This document shows positions 7,334 through 16,851 of a stretch of DNA of 45,103 nucleotides, in pieces (the stretch's first letter is position 1; the number at the start of each line of letters is the position of its first letter). Below the pieces are notes generated by a model. That model saw nothing but the letters and a program-made list of their open reading frames with translations. It had not been told where the DNA came from and made no database searches. A program made the translations under genes and the position numbers. The stretch is taken from positions 1-45,103 of the forward strand of contig JAGWMX010000011.1 of the NCBI GenBank assembly GCA_028871525.1, written 5' to 3'. Source of the stretch: Gammaproteobacteria bacterium (GTDB lineage Bacteria > Pseudomonadota > Gammaproteobacteria > Nevskiales > Nevskiaceae).

Positions 7334-10300
7334 ATGAACCGCACCATTGCCAACGCAGCGCTGGCCGCCGCCTTCACCGTGATTTGTGGCGCCGCCGGCG
7401 CCGCAGGACGGCCGGCCCCGTTCGACTACGGCACCATCTCGGGCCTGGGCGCGCGCAACATCGGCGCCGCCGTCACCGGCGGCCGCATCGCCGCGCTGGC
7501 CGCCCGCGACGATCGTTCCGGAAAAACCACGCTGTTCGTCGGCGCCGCCGACGGCGGCGTGTGGAAGTCAACCGACGGCGGCACCACCTTCAAGCCGGTG
7601 TTCGACGACCAGCCGGTGGCCTCGATCGGCGCCATCGCCATCGATCCGACGCACCCCAACAATGTCTGGGTGGGCACCGGGGAATCCTGGACCCGCAACA
7701 CGGTATCCATCGGCAACGGCATCTACAAGTCCACCGACGACGGCGAAACCTGGACCCATGTCGGTCTCGACAACTCCGAACGCATCTCCAGGATCCTGGT
7801 GGACCCGCGCGATTCGGACGTCGTCTACGCCTGCGTGCCGGGCAAGCTGTGGAGCGATTCGGCCGAGCGCGGCCTGTACAAGACCACCGACGGCGGCAAC
7901 AGCTGGACGCAGATCCTGAAGGGCTCCAACCTGTCGACCGGCTGCTCGACGCTGGCGCTGGATCCGAAGAACCCGGAGGTGTTGCTGGCCGGTCTGTGGG
8001 ACTTCCGTCGCAAGGGCTGGACCTTCCGCTCCGGCGGCGACGGCCCGCAAGCGTTTTCCGGCAGCGGCCTGTTCGAAAGCCGTGACGCCGGCGCTACTTG
8101 GACTGAGATCACGCCAGCGACAAACAAGGGCTTTCCGGCCAAACCCTACGGGCGGCTGGCAGTGGCGATCGCACCGACCGATCCCAATCGCGTCTACGCC
8201 TTCGTCGAGTCGCCACACAGCGCGCTATACGTCTCCGACGACGGCGGTGCCACCTGGCAGCAGCGCGACAAGAGCCAGTGGATGGTCTGGCGGCCGTTTT
8301 ATTTCGCCAGCTTGATCGTCGATCCCAACGATGCCAACCGCGTGTTCAAGACCGACGGCAACCTGATCGTCAGCAACGACGCCGGGCGGAGCTTTTCGGT
8401 GATCGCCGGCTTCCAGACCACGCACGGCGATCTGCATGCGGTGTGGATCGATCCGAAGAACTCCAGGCACGTCATCGCCGGCGACGACGGCGGCCTGTGG
8501 CTGTCCTACGACGGCGGCAACAAGTGGTGGAAGGGCGGCAATCTGCCGATCTCGCAGTTCTATCACGTGTCGGTCGATAACGACGACCCGTACCACGTCT
8601 ACGGCGGGCTGCAGGACAACAGCGACTGGGTCGGCGATTCGGCCTATCCGGGCGGCATCACCAATTCGCGCTGGGAGAACATGTACGGCGGCGACGGCTT
8701 CTGGATGTTCGAAGATCCGGCGGATCCGGACTACCTCTACGCCGAGGCGCAGGGCGGAACCATCGGACGCGTCAACCGCCACACCCACGAAACCCGCGAT
8801 ATCCAACCGCAGGCCGGCTACAAGGAAAAGCTGCGCTGGAACTGGAACACGCCGATCGCCCTGTCTCCCAACGACAAGGGAACGGTCTACATCGGCGCGC
8901 AGTTTCTGTTTCGTTCGCGCGATCACGGCGACAGCTGGCAGCGTATTTCGCCGGACCTGACCACCAACAATCCGCAATGGCAGCAGCAGGAGCGCTCCGG
9001 CGGCGTCACCGTGGACAATTCCGCAGCCGAGGCCTACACCACGATCTATTCGATCAGCGAATCGCCGCAGCAGGCCGGACTGATCTGGGTGGGCACCGAC
9101 GACGGCAACCTTCAGCTCACCCGCGACGGCGGTGCGCATTGGGAAAACCTGATCCGCAACGTCCGCGGCCTGCCGCAGCAGTCCTGGGTCAACTGGGTGC
9201 AGGCCAGCCGCTTCGACGCCGGCACGGCATATGCGGCCTTCGACCGCCACAGCTTCGGCGAGATGGGGCCCTACCTCTACAAAACCACCGACTATGGCCG
9301 AACCTGGACACCGCTGTTGACGCCGCGAGCGCCCAAAGGCGTGCGCGGCTACGCCTGGGTGATCAAGGAAGACACGGTCAAACCGGACCTGTTGTTCCTC
9401 GGCACCGAACTCGGGCTGTGGGTGTCGATCGACGGTGGTGAGCGCTGGGCGCAGTTCAAAGGCGGCCATCTGCCCGACGTGGCGGTGCGCGATCTGGCGA
9501 TCCAGCCGCGCGACGACGACCTGGTCATCGCCACGCACGGCCGCGGCATCTGGATCGTCGACGACATCACGCCGCTGCGCCATCTGACACCGGCGGTGCT
9601 GGACAGCCACGTCGCGTTCGTCGCCGCACGGCCGCAGCAGCAGCGCATCGAGGCCAACGGCGGCTGGTCGAACGGCGACGCCGTGTTCGTGGGCCAGAAC
9701 CCGCCGGCCGGCGCGGTGATCACCTACTACCGGCGCACGCGCCATCTGTTCGGCAAGCTCAAGCTGGAGGTGCTCGACGACCGGGGCGAAGTGATCGATA
9801 CGCTGCCGGCTTCGGCGCGACGCGGCCTCAACCGCGTGGTGTGGTCGATGCACCTGCCGCCGCCGCGGGCACCGCCGGCGGTGCAGCTGGCCTTCAACGG
9901 CGCGCAGGGCCCGCGGGTGCTGCCCGGCACCTACACCATCCGCATGACCGACAACGGCAAGGTCTACGAGACGCACATCGAAGTCAGCGCGGACCGGCGC
10001 GACAAATTCACCCTGGCCGATCGCAAGGCCCAGTTCGAAGCGGCGATGCGCGTGCACGCGCTGTTCGGCCGGGAAAGCGATCTGGTCGACCGGGTCGGGC
10101 GGCTGCGCGCCGGCATTGCGCAGAGGCTGGCGGCGGCGGGAGCCGGCTCGGCACTGGGCGCCAAACTGCACGCTCTGGACGCCAAGGCCGACGCGGTGCG
10201 CAAGCTGATCGTCGCCACCAAACAGGGCGGGGCCATCACCGGCGAGCTGCGCCTGCGCGAATACACCGACGCACTGTACGGCGCGCTGCTGTCCTACGAA

Positions 10301-10579
10301 GGCCGGCCCGGTGATTACCAGTTGGCGCGCATCGACGCCCTGCAGCATGAACTGGATGACGCCACAGCGCGGTTCGACCGGCTGCTGAGCAGCGATTTGC
10401 CGGCGCTCAACGACGCGCTCAAGGCCGGCAAATTCCCGCCGCTGAGTGCGCCGCCGACGCCAGGCACCGGCGGCGGACGGCCCGCCGCCGGCTCCGGCCG
10501 ACCGGCGACGATGCGGCAGGAGCTGGGCGCCGCGTTCGCGCCAATGCTGCCGGCGGACTACCGCTTCGAGGTCCGTTGA
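7334..10579 (+). CDS. Large secreted BNR/Asp-box beta-propeller protein (sortilin-like)
   Basis: A 1081-residue protein with a signal peptide (residues 1-23). Residues of about 30-760 contain many Asp-box repeats (S/T-x-D-x-G-x-T/S-W), for example KSTDGGTTF, KSTDDGETWTHV, KTTDGGNSWTQI, VSDDGGATWQQ and RDGGAHWENL. This predicts two large beta propellers like the VPS10/sortilin or glycosidase-type YVTN/BNR proteins. The C-terminal 300 residues include a strand-rich module (TYTIRMTDNGKVYETHIEV) and a helical tail with a proline/glycine-rich segment. No sialidase catalytic set was identified, so enzymatic activity is not claimed. It starts 10 bases after the LolA-like gene with AAGGAG. Localisation is periplasmic or extracellular. 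Confidence 0.85.
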   Translation: MNRTIANAALAAAFTVICGAAGAAGRPAPFDYGTISGLGARNIGAAVTGGRIAALAARDDRSGKTTLFVGAADGGVWKSTDGGTTFKPVFDDQPVASIGAIAIDPTHPNNVWVGTGESWTRNTVSIGNGIYKSTDDGETWTHVGLDNSERISRILVDPRDSDVVYACVPGKLWSDSAERGLYKTTDGGNSWTQILKGSNLSTGCSTLALDPKNPEVLLAGLWDFRRKGWTFRSGGDGPQAFSGSGLFESRDAGATWTEITPATNKGFPAKPYGRLAVAIAPTDPNRVYAFVESPHSALYVSDDGGATWQQRDKSQWMVWRPFYFASLIVDPNDANRVFKTDGNLIVSNDAGRSFSVIAGFQTTHGDLHAVWIDPKNSRHVIAGDDGGLWLSYDGGNKWWKGGNLPISQFYHVSVDNDDPYHVYGGLQDNSDWVGDSAYPGGITNSRWENMYGGDGFWMFEDPADPDYLYAEAQGGTIGRVNRHTHETRDIQPQAGYKEKLRWNWNTPIALSPNDKGTVYIGAQFLFRSRDHGDSWQRISPDLTTNNPQWQQQERSGGVTVDNSAAEAYTTIYSISESPQQAGLIWVGTDDGNLQLTRDGGAHWENLIRNVRGLPQQSWVNWVQASRFDAGTAYAAFDRHSFGEMGPYLYKTTDYGRTWTPLLTPRAPKGVRGYAWVIKEDTVKPDLLFLGTELGLWVSIDGGERWAQFKGGHLPDVAVRDLAIQPRDDDLVIATHGRGIWIVDDITPLRHLTPAVLDSHVAFVAARPQQQRIEANGGWSNGDAVFVGQNPPAGAVITYYRRTRHLFGKLKLEVLDDRGEVIDTLPASARRGLNRVVWSMHLPPPRAPPAVQLAFNGAQGPRVLPGTYTIRMTDNGKVYETHIEVSADRRDKFTLADRKAQFEAAMRVHALFGRESDLVDRVGRLRAGIAQRLAAAGAGSALGAKLHALDAKADAVRKLIVATKQGGAITGELRLREYTDALYGALLSYEGRPGDYQLARIDALQHELDDATARFDRLLSSDLPALNDALKAGKFPPLSAPPTPGTGGGRPAAGSGRPATMRQELGAAFAPMLPADYRFEVR

Positions 10580-10595
10580 AAACGGCGTGACGCAT

Positions 10596-10632
10596 GCCGC
10601 CGTGGACCCGCGGGTCCACGGCGGCAGCTTTT
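10596..10632. terminator. Bidirectional terminator hairpin
   Basis: A perfect 15+15 bp palindrome at 10596-10625, centred on CCCG/CGGG with outer arms GCCGCC/GGCGGC, followed on the plus strand by AGCTTTTC. It lies between the convergent BNR gene and crotonase gene and can serve both. The zero-length centre means the real loop would be the central four to six bases. Confidence 0.75.
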
Positions 10633-10637
10633 CACCG

Positions 10638-11420
10638 CTACAGATCCTCGAACGAACCACCGCGGCCGTGGCCGGCAGTAAAACGCGCCGCGCCGCGCAG
10701 CGTTTCGCCGCTGTCCAACGTCGCCAGCCCGAGACGGGTCTCGTCGGCCAGCGCTTCCGATAAGGGTCGCGCGCCCTGCCGCAGGACGCTGGCGCGGTCG
10801 TTGCGCAGGCAGGTCTGCGGGAAACGGGCAATTTCGACAGCCAGCCGCTCGGCCGCTTCGCGGCTGCCGCCGCTGGGCACCACGCGGTTGGCCAGACCGA
10901 TGGCCAGCGCCTCGTCGGCATGCACCGGACGACCGGTCAAAATCAGATCCATGGCCCGCGATTGGCCGATCAGCCGCGGCAGACGTACCGTGCCGCCATC
11001 GACCAGCGGCACGCCCCAGCGGCGGCAGAACACGCCGAAGATGGCGTCCTGCTCCATCACGCGCAGGTCGCACCAGCAGGCCAGCTCCAGCCCGCCGGCG
11101 ACAGCGTAGCCGGACACCGCCGCGATCACCGGTTTGGACAGTACCAGCCGGGTCGGTCCCATCGGCCCGTCGCCGTCCACGGCCACACGATTCCGGCGCC
11201 GCTCGTCGGCCATCGCCTTGAGATCCGCGCCGGCACAGAAGTGGCCGCCGGCGCCCCACAACACCGCGACCGCCGCCGCATCGTCGGCTTCGAAAGCGCG
11301 GAACGCCGCGGCCAGCGCCTCGGCAGTCGGCCGGTCGACCGCGTTGCGCGCCTCCGGACGATCCAGAATCACGGTGACGACCGCACCCTCGCGTTCGATC
11401 CGTACCGCATCGTTGGCCAT
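10638..11420 (-). CDS. Enoyl-CoA hydratase/isomerase family protein (crotonase-like)
   Basis: A 260-residue crotonase-fold protein. The oxyanion-hole regions are visible as HFCAGADLKAM and AGGLELACWCDLRV. The first catalytic Glu (equivalent to Glu144 of rat hydratase, in GGLEL) is present. The position of the second (Glu164) falls in FCRRWGVPLVDGG and is not acidic, so simple hydratase activity is doubtful and another acyl-CoA reaction is possible. ATG at 11420 is chosen because MANDAVRIEREGAVVTVIL is the usual family N-terminus and GGAAG lies about eight bases upstream; the longer frame has no similarity. The gene is divergent from pirin across 138 bp. Confidence 0.85.
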   Translation of the reverse strand: MANDAVRIEREGAVVTVILDRPEARNAVDRPTAEALAAAFRAFEADDAAAVAVLWGAGGHFCAGADLKAMADERRRNRVAVDGDGPMGPTRLVLSKPVIAAVSGYAVAGGLELACWCDLRVMEQDAIFGVFCRRWGVPLVDGGTVRLPRLIGQSRAMDLILTGRPVHADEALAIGLANRVVPSGGSREAAERLAVEIARFPQTCLRNDRASVLRQGARPLSEALADETRLGLATLDSGETLRGAARFTAGHGRGGSFEDL

Positions 11421-11558
11421 TGTCGATTCTTCCGTACCGCGAGCCCGAATGGGGCTATGATGCCGCGGAACCTTTGCGGCCGCCGGATTCGGTGTCGCCG
11501 GCGCGTCGCAAGCATCCGTACCTGCAGTCGTACAGCACTCCGGGATGGAATCGCCTGC

Positions 11559-12431
11559 ATGAGCTCCGTGATCGACGTCATCGAGGGCCGGGCACGCGAC
11601 CTGGGCGGCTTTGCGGTGCGCCGGGTGCTGCCGATCGCGCATCGCAGGACCGTCGGCGCGTTCATCTTTTTCGACCAGCTGGGTCCGGTGCGTTTCAAGC
11701 CGGGCCAGGGCCTGGACGTGCGCCCGCACCCGCATATCGGGCTGGCCACCGTCACTTACCTGTTCGCAGGCCGTTTGCTCCACCGCGACAGCCTCGGCAA
11801 CGTGCAGCCGATCGAGGCGGGAGCGGTGAACTGGATGACCGCCGGACGGGGCATCGTCCACTCCGAGCGCAGCGCACCGGCCGACCGCGCAGCGGGACAT
11901 ACGCTGCACGGCATTCAGACCTGGGTATGGCTGCCCAGGGATCAGGAGGAATGCGAACCGGCGTTCGCCCATTATCCGGCCGACTGCCTGCCGCAGACGG
12001 AATCCGATGGCGTCCGGCTACGGGTAATCGCCGGATGCGCCTACGGCAAACGCTCGCCGGTGGCGACCGCGTCCGAAACGCTGTACGTCGAGGCGTTGCT
12101 GCCGGCGGGCGGACGGCTGCGGGTGGATGCCGAACACGCCGAGCGAGCGGCCTACGCCATCGATGCGCCGCTGGTGGTCGATGGGCAACCGTTCCAGCCC
12201 GGCTGCCTGCTGGTCCTGAAACCCGGCCGCGAGGTGGTGATCGAAGCACCGCAGACGGCCGCGCGCGTGCTGCTGCTCGGCGGCGCACCGGTGGATGCCG
12301 AGCGCCACCTGTGGTGGAACTTCGTTTCGAGTTCGCCCGGGCGCATCGAGCGGGCGAAAACCGATTGGACGGCGGGGCGCTTCCCGGCGGTGCCGGGTGA
12401 CGCCGAATCCATCCCGCTGCCCGCAGCCTGA
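11559..12431 (+). CDS. Pirin family protein
   Basis: A bicupin of 290 residues. The N-terminal cupin holds the iron ligands expected for pirins: the two His of RPHPHIGLATVTYLF and the His and Glu of GRGIVHSERS. Bacterial pirins have been linked to quercetin-dioxygenase-like activity or to regulation of pyruvate metabolism; which applies here is unknown. The ATG at 11559 (MSSVIDVIEGRARDLGGF) matches the family start. Longer in-frame extensions overlap the divergent crotonase gene and were rejected. The next gene, ybjQ-like, follows after 19 bases with its own AAGGAG. Confidence 0.9.
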   Translation: MSSVIDVIEGRARDLGGFAVRRVLPIAHRRTVGAFIFFDQLGPVRFKPGQGLDVRPHPHIGLATVTYLFAGRLLHRDSLGNVQPIEAGAVNWMTAGRGIVHSERSAPADRAAGHTLHGIQTWVWLPRDQEECEPAFAHYPADCLPQTESDGVRLRVIAGCAYGKRSPVATASETLYVEALLPAGGRLRVDAEHAERAAYAIDAPLVVDGQPFQPGCLLVLKPGREVVIEAPQTAARVLLLGGAPVDAERHLWWNFVSSSPGRIERAKTDWTAGRFPAVPGDAESIPLPAA

Positions 12432-12450
12432 CCTGCATAAGGAGAAACGC

Positions 12451-12774
12451 ATGGTTGTCGTGACCAGCGAAAATATTGCCGGACAACGAGTGGTCAAGAC
12501 GCTGGGCCAGTGTTTCGGCGTGGTGGTGCGCAGCCGCGGCATCGGCGGCAACATCATGGCCGGCCTGCGTTCGCTGGCCGGCGGCGAGATCACCGAGTAC
12601 ACCCAGATGCTGGAGGAGGCGCGGCGCCATGCGCTGGATCGGATGCTGACCAACGCCCGGTCGATGGGCGCCAACGCGGTGCTGATGATGCGTTTCGACT
12701 CGTCCGAGATCGGCCAGACGATGAGTGAAATCGTGGCCTACGGCACCGCGGTGGTGATCGAGCCGCTGTCGTGA
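12451..12774 (+). CDS. YbjQ/UPF0145 family heavy-metal-binding-domain-like protein
   Basis: 107 residues, full length for the family. Characteristic motifs are the start VVTSENIAGQRVVKTLG, then VVRSRGIGGNIMAGLRSLAGGE, and ANAVLMMRFDSSEI. The family forms pentameric or decameric rings in structural studies and its function is uncertain. The ribosome-binding site AAGGAG is well placed. It overlaps the next gene by four bases (GTGA), so the two are translationally coupled. Confidence 0.9.
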   Translation: MVVVTSENIAGQRVVKTLGQCFGVVVRSRGIGGNIMAGLRSLAGGEITEYTQMLEEARRHALDRMLTNARSMGANAVLMMRFDSSEIGQTMSEIVAYGTAVVIEPLS

Positions 12775-13073
12775 CGCTGCGCGGCGCGGTGATGGCGCTG
12801 GGCCTGCTGGCGCTGGCGGTAGCCGCCGTCTGCGCGGGGTCCGGGCAGCCGGTGGCCGCGCTGTGGCTGGCGGTCAACGGCCTGGTGCTGACGCTGGGCG
12901 TGGCATGGGAACGCTGGCGCTACAAGTCCACGCTGTCTCGGCGCCCACCCGGCAACTGGCGGCCGACCGGCGAGCGCTTCGTCGATCCGGAAACCGGACG
13001 GCTGACCGAGGTCTACTACGATCCCGCCACCGGGGAACGCAGTTACGTGCAGGACGCACAGCCGCCGCGCTGA
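12771..13073 (+). CDS. Small membrane protein with acidic/aromatic tail
   Basis: 100 residues beginning at GTG 12771 inside the end of the ybjQ-like gene. Two hydrophobic helices (about residues 5-22 and 27-45) are followed by a cytoplasmic-looking tail with a repeated D-P-x-T-G-x-x pattern (VDPETGRLTEV, YDPATGERSYV). I do not recognise the family. Coupling to YbjQ suggests a shared role, and the tail could bind a partner. It ends one base before the convergent purT stop. Confidence 0.75.
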   Translation: MTLRGAVMALGLLALAVAAVCAGSGQPVAALWLAVNGLVLTLGVAWERWRYKSTLSRRPPGNWRPTGERFVDPETGRLTEVYYDPATGERSYVQDAQPPR

Positions 13074-13074
13074 A

Positions 13075-14271
13075 TCAGCCGGTCAGCCTCACCGCCGCCG
13101 CGACCCGGCGTGCCTTGGCGCGCGCCGCGTCGATCGTCCCGGCCCGCGCCAGCGCCACGCCCATGCGCCGGTGGCCGGCGATCTCCGGCTTGCCGAACAA
13201 GCGCAGCGTGGTGTCGGGTTCGGCCAGTGCGGCCTCGATCCCGGTAAAAGCCGGGGCTCTGACGTTGCCGTCAAACACCATCGCGCAGGACGCCGAAGGG
13301 CCGAACTGCCGGATCACCGGCACCGGCAAACCGAGGATCGCCCGCGCGTGCAGCGTGAACTCGGACAAATCCTGCGAGACCAGCGTCACCAAGCCGGTGT
13401 CGTGCGGTCGCGGGGATACTTCGGAGAAAATCACCGTGTCGCCGCGCACGAACAGTTCCACACCAAAAATGCCGCGGCCGCCGAGCGATGCGGTAATCGC
13501 ACCGGCGATGCGCTGTGCGGACTCCAGCACCGCCGCAGGCATCGGCTGCGGCTGCCACGATTCGCGGTAGTCGCCGTCGACCTGCAGGTGGCCGACCGGA
13601 GCACAGAAACTGGTGGTCACTGCGCCCTCGGCGTCCAGGTGTCGCAACGTCAGCAGCGTGATCTCGTAGTCGAAGGCGACAAAACCTTCCACGATGACCT
13701 TGCCGGCGCCGGCCCGGCCGCCGCGTTGCGCGCGACGCCAGGCTTCATCGACGTCGGCGACTGCCTTGACGATCGACTGGCCCCTGCCGGAGGACGACAT
13801 CACCGGCTTGACCACGCACGGCAGGCCGATTTCGGCCACCGCCGCGCGATACTCGCCGGGGCTGGCAGCGAAGCGGTAGGGCGACGTCGGCAAACCCAGT
13901 TCTTCGGCCACCAGCCGGCGGATTCCCTCGCGATCCATCGTCAGCCGCGCGGCGCGCGCGGTCGGGATCACGGTATAGCCGTCGCGCTCCAGGTCGAGCA
14001 GGGTCGGCGTGTGGATGGCCTCGATCTCCGGAACGACGTAGTGCGGCCGCTCGGCCTCCATCACGCGGCGGATCGCACCGCCGTCGAGCATGTCGATCAC
14101 GCGATGCCGGTGCGCCACCTGCATCGCCGGAGCGTCGGCGTAGCGGTCCACGGCGATGGTCTCGACACCCAGGCGCTGCAGCTCGATGACCACCTCCTTG
14201 CCCAGTTCGCCGGAACCGAGCAGCAGCACGCGCACGGCGCCGACCGTCAGCGGCGTCCCGAAGAGCGTCAT
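13075..14271 (-). CDS. purT: Formate-dependent phosphoribosylglycinamide formyltransferase
   Basis: An ATP-grasp enzyme making formyl-GAR from GAR, formate and ATP in purine synthesis. 398 residues, close to the usual 390. The N-terminal Rossmann-like motif is [26 protein letters not shown]-grasp elements follow: [37 protein letters not shown], and [25 protein letters not shown]. The ATG at 14271 gives the expected short N-terminus; an upstream in-frame extension would overlap pyk. It is divergent from pyk, 76 bp apart. Confidence 0.93.
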   Translation of the reverse strand: MTLFGTPLTVGAVRVLLLGSGELGKEVVIELQRLGVETIAVDRYADAPAMQVAHRHRVIDMLDGGAIRRVMEAERPHYVVPEIEAIHTPTLLDLERDGYTVIPTARAARLTMDREGIRRLVAEELGLPTSPYRFAASPGEYRAAVAEIGLPCVVKPVMSSSGRGQSIVKAVADVDEAWRRAQRGGRAGAGKVIVEGFVAFDYEITLLTLRHLDAEGAVTTSFCAPVGHLQVDGDYRESWQPQPMPAAVLESAQRIAGAITASLGGRGIFGVELFVRGDTVIFSEVSPRPHDTGLVTLVSQDLSEFTLHARAILGLPVPVIRQFGPSASCAMVFDGNVRAPAFTGIEAALAEPDTTLRLFGKPEIAGHRRMGVALARAGTIDAARAKARRVAAAVRLTG

Positions 14272-14347
14272 GGCATGGGAGATAGAATGGAAGCCCGCGA
14301 CTATTCTGCTGCGCCGGCCGTGGCCGGCGCAAAGCTTTCGGAGATTC

Positions 14348-15781
14348 GTGCCCGTGACACTCCGCCGTACCAAGATCGTCGCCACCCTCGGCCCCGCCAC
14401 CGACGACCCCGACGTGCTCAAGCGCCTGCTGGCCGCCGGTGTGGACGTGGTCCGTCTGAACTTCTCTCACGGCCAGCCTGGCGAGCACGCGCGCCGCGCC
14501 CGGCAGGTCCGCATCGTCGCGACCGAACTGGGCCGCGACGTCGGTGTGCTGGCGGACCTGCAGGGACCCAAGATCCGCATCGAAGGCTTCGCCGACGGGC
14601 CGGTGGAATTGACCGAAGGCGCCGCCTTCACGCTCGACACCGCCCTGGACGCCAGAGCCGGCGACGCCCATCGCGTCGGCTGCGCCTACCGCGGGCTGCC
14701 GCGCGACGTCCATCCGGGCGACGTGCTGCTGCTGGGCGACGGCGCCATCGCGCTGAAAGCGGTGCGGATCGCCGGCACCCGGGTGGAGACCGAAGTGATC
14801 CAAGGCGGCACGCTGTCCGACCGCAAGGGCATCAACAAGCAGGGCGGCGGGCTGTCGGCGGCGGCGCTGACCGACAAGGACCGCCATGACATCCGTCACG
14901 CCTGCGCGTTGGGCGCCGATTTCATCGCCGTGTCGTTTCCGCGCACCGCGGAAGATATGGGCGAGGCGCGGAAGCTGGTTCAGGCCGCCGGCGGCCAGGC
15001 CGGGCTGGTGGCCAAGATCGAGCGCGCCGAAGCGCTGCAACAGCTCGACGCGATCATCATGGCCTCCGACGCGGTGATGGTCGCCCGCGGCGACCTCGGC
15101 GTGGAGATCGGCGACGCCGAGCTGCCGGGCTGGCAGAAACGCATCGTGGCGGCCGCGCGCGAAAACAACCGCATGGTGATCGTCGCCACGCAGATGATGG
15201 AATCGATGATCGCCAATCCGATCCCGACCCGTGCCGAGGTGATGGACGTGGCCAACGCCGTGCTCGACGGTACCGACGCGGTGATGCTGTCGGCCGAAAC
15301 GGCCACCGGGCGCTATCCGATCAGGGTGATCGAGGCGATGGTGCGCGTCTGCCTGGGCGCCGAAACCCATCCGATCGGCGAGCAGGCCCGCGATTTCGAG
15401 CGCCTGGACTCCCACTTCGAGCGCACCGACGAGGCGATCGCCATGGCCACCGCCTGGACCGCCCAGCACATGCACGCGCAGGCGATCATCGCGCTGACCG
15501 ACTCCGGCGCCACCGCGTTGATGATGTCGCGCACCGCCACCCACGTGCCGATCTTCGCCCTGACCCGGCACGAGAGCACGCGCCGGCGCATGGCGCTGTG
15601 CCGCAACGTCTACCCCCACGCCTTCGAGCCCAGGGATCTGGACACCGTCAAACCCACCGCGGAGGCCGCGGCCTACCTGCGCGGCCTGGGCGTGCTGCAA
15701 TCCGGCGACCGCGTGCTGATCACCAAGGGCGACTTCACCGGCACCGGCGGCACCAACTCGATGAAAATCATGCGCGTCTGA
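14348..15781 (+). CDS. pyk: Pyruvate kinase
   Basis: The last step of glycolysis (PEP + ADP to pyruvate + ATP). 477 residues from GTG 14348; GTG 14354 is a possible alternative two codons on. The start is set by the family opening [14 protein letters not shown]. The active-site region includes [18 protein letters not shown], the Lys/Glu site [22 protein letters not shown] and [12 protein letters not shown]. The C-terminal allosteric domain is complete and ends [22 protein letters not shown] sits four bases before 14348 and ten before 14354. Confidence 0.95.
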   Translation: MPVTLRRTKIVATLGPATDDPDVLKRLLAAGVDVVRLNFSHGQPGEHARRARQVRIVATELGRDVGVLADLQGPKIRIEGFADGPVELTEGAAFTLDTALDARAGDAHRVGCAYRGLPRDVHPGDVLLLGDGAIALKAVRIAGTRVETEVIQGGTLSDRKGINKQGGGLSAAALTDKDRHDIRHACALGADFIAVSFPRTAEDMGEARKLVQAAGGQAGLVAKIERAEALQQLDAIIMASDAVMVARGDLGVEIGDAELPGWQKRIVAAARENNRMVIVATQMMESMIANPIPTRAEVMDVANAVLDGTDAVMLSAETATGRYPIRVIEAMVRVCLGAETHPIGEQARDFERLDSHFERTDEAIAMATAWTAQHMHAQAIIALTDSGATALMMSRTATHVPIFALTRHESTRRRMALCRNVYPHAFEPRDLDTVKPTAEAAAYLRGLGVLQSGDRVLITKGDFTGTGGTNSMKIMRV

Positions 15782-15844
15782 CCGGCGCGGCAGACCGGCG
15801 GACGCCGGAGTACAGTGGAACGCGGGCCCGATGGGAGCGCGCGG

Positions 15845-16603
15845 ATGGTCGGCGGCAATACCGGCGGCGGAACAGCCACTCGACAGACGCTAACGGTGAT
15901 CGGGCACCGCGGCGCCCGCGGTCACGCGCCGGAGAACACGCTGCTGTCGCTGGATCGCGCGATCCATCTCGGCGCCGACTGGGTGGAATTCGACGTGCAG
16001 CTGCACCCAGCCGGCGCGCTGGTGCTGCTGCACGACCTGACGCTGGAACGCACCACCGACGGCTGCGGCGCGCTGGTCGACTGCGACTTCGACACGCTGC
16101 GCCGTCTCGACGCCGGCGTCGGTCAGAAGATCCCGACGCTGGAAGAGGCGCTGGAGCTGATCGAGATGCAGGTCGGCGTCAATGTCGAGATCAAAAGCGC
16201 CGGCGGCACCGGCGAGGCGGTGGCCGGGGTGCTGCGCCGCTACGTCGCCGCCGGCTGGCCGCCGGATAAGCTGCTGGTGTCGTCGTTTCACCTGCCGGAG
16301 CTGTGGGAATTCCGCCAGGCGGCGCCGGAAATCCCCATCGCCGTGCTGCTGGCCGGCGTGCCGCTGGACTTCGCCGGCTGCGCCACGGAACTCCAGGCCG
16401 CGGCGGTGAACCTCTCGGCCGAGTTCGCCGACCCGCGGCTGATCGCCGACGCCAAAGCCCACGGCCGCAGTGTGTACGTCTACACCGTCAACGACCCGGC
16501 CGAGATGCAGCGGCTGCAGGTGCTGGGCGTCGACGGCGTGTTCACCGACTATCCGGATCGGGTACCGGAATCGCTGCGCCGACCGCGCCGGGCGACGCCC
16601 TGA
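15845..16603 (+). CDS. Glycerophosphodiester phosphodiesterase
   Basis: It hydrolyses glycerophosphodiesters to glycerol-3-phosphate and an alcohol. 252 residues. Metal and catalytic motifs are GHRGARGHAPENT, EFDVQLHPAGALVLLHD (Glu, Asp and His), and EIKS. The C-terminal barrel strand VYVYTVNDPAEMQRLQVLGVDGVFTDYP is typical. There is no signal peptide, so the enzyme is probably cytoplasmic (UgpQ-like). The ATG at 15845 has GGGAG seven bases upstream; an earlier in-frame GTG at 15815 lacks one. Confidence 0.92.
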   Translation: MVGGNTGGGTATRQTLTVIGHRGARGHAPENTLLSLDRAIHLGADWVEFDVQLHPAGALVLLHDLTLERTTDGCGALVDCDFDTLRRLDAGVGQKIPTLEEALELIEMQVGVNVEIKSAGGTGEAVAGVLRRYVAAGWPPDKLLVSSFHLPELWEFRQAAPEIPIAVLLAGVPLDFAGCATELQAAAVNLSAEFADPRLIADAKAHGRSVYVYTVNDPAEMQRLQVLGVDGVFTDYPDRVPESLRRPRRATP

Positions 16604-16629
16604 ATCGGCTGCATGTTCGCCGCGGCTGC

Positions 16630-16851
16630 CTACGACTTCTTGCACGCGGCCCGATCGAAAATCTCGCCGCTGAGGCAGCCCTGGTCGTCGATCTGCAGCG
16701 TGTGGGTGGTGGTCCACTTGCCGTTGTCCATCTCGATGATGGCAACCGACTTGCCGTGAACCTTGTACTCGGCGTGCTCACTGATGCCGTTGCCGCTGTC
16801 CCAAACTAATCTGCCGCCACCGGTGAAGGTGAGCTTAGTCCCGTTGCCGCG
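16630..16851 (-). pseudogene. In-frame second repeat domain after the lipoprotein stop codon
   Basis: Directly after the TAA of the lipoprotein gene, and in the same frame, an open stretch encodes about 73 residues up to TAG at 16632-16630. Its end (TLQIDDQGCLSGEIFDRAACKKS) parallels the lipoprotein end (LLLEVDDKGCLTGFPAFGELCKS), and both contain YKV-x-G followed by a strand. It is therefore a diverged second copy of the same domain. There is no start codon or ribosome-binding site of its own. It is either a remnant of a two-domain protein cut by a nonsense change or the tail of a tandem duplication; readthrough cannot be excluded. Confidence 0.6.

Noticed and set aside
5482-7377. Long minus-strand open frame of about 630 codons
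   Set aside because: It is antisense to the DUF4197 and LolA-like genes, which have signal peptides and ribosome-binding sites.
8225-10921. Minus-strand open frame of about 900 codons
   Set aside because: It lies opposite the BNR protein gene, has no recognisable motif, and is a composition artefact.
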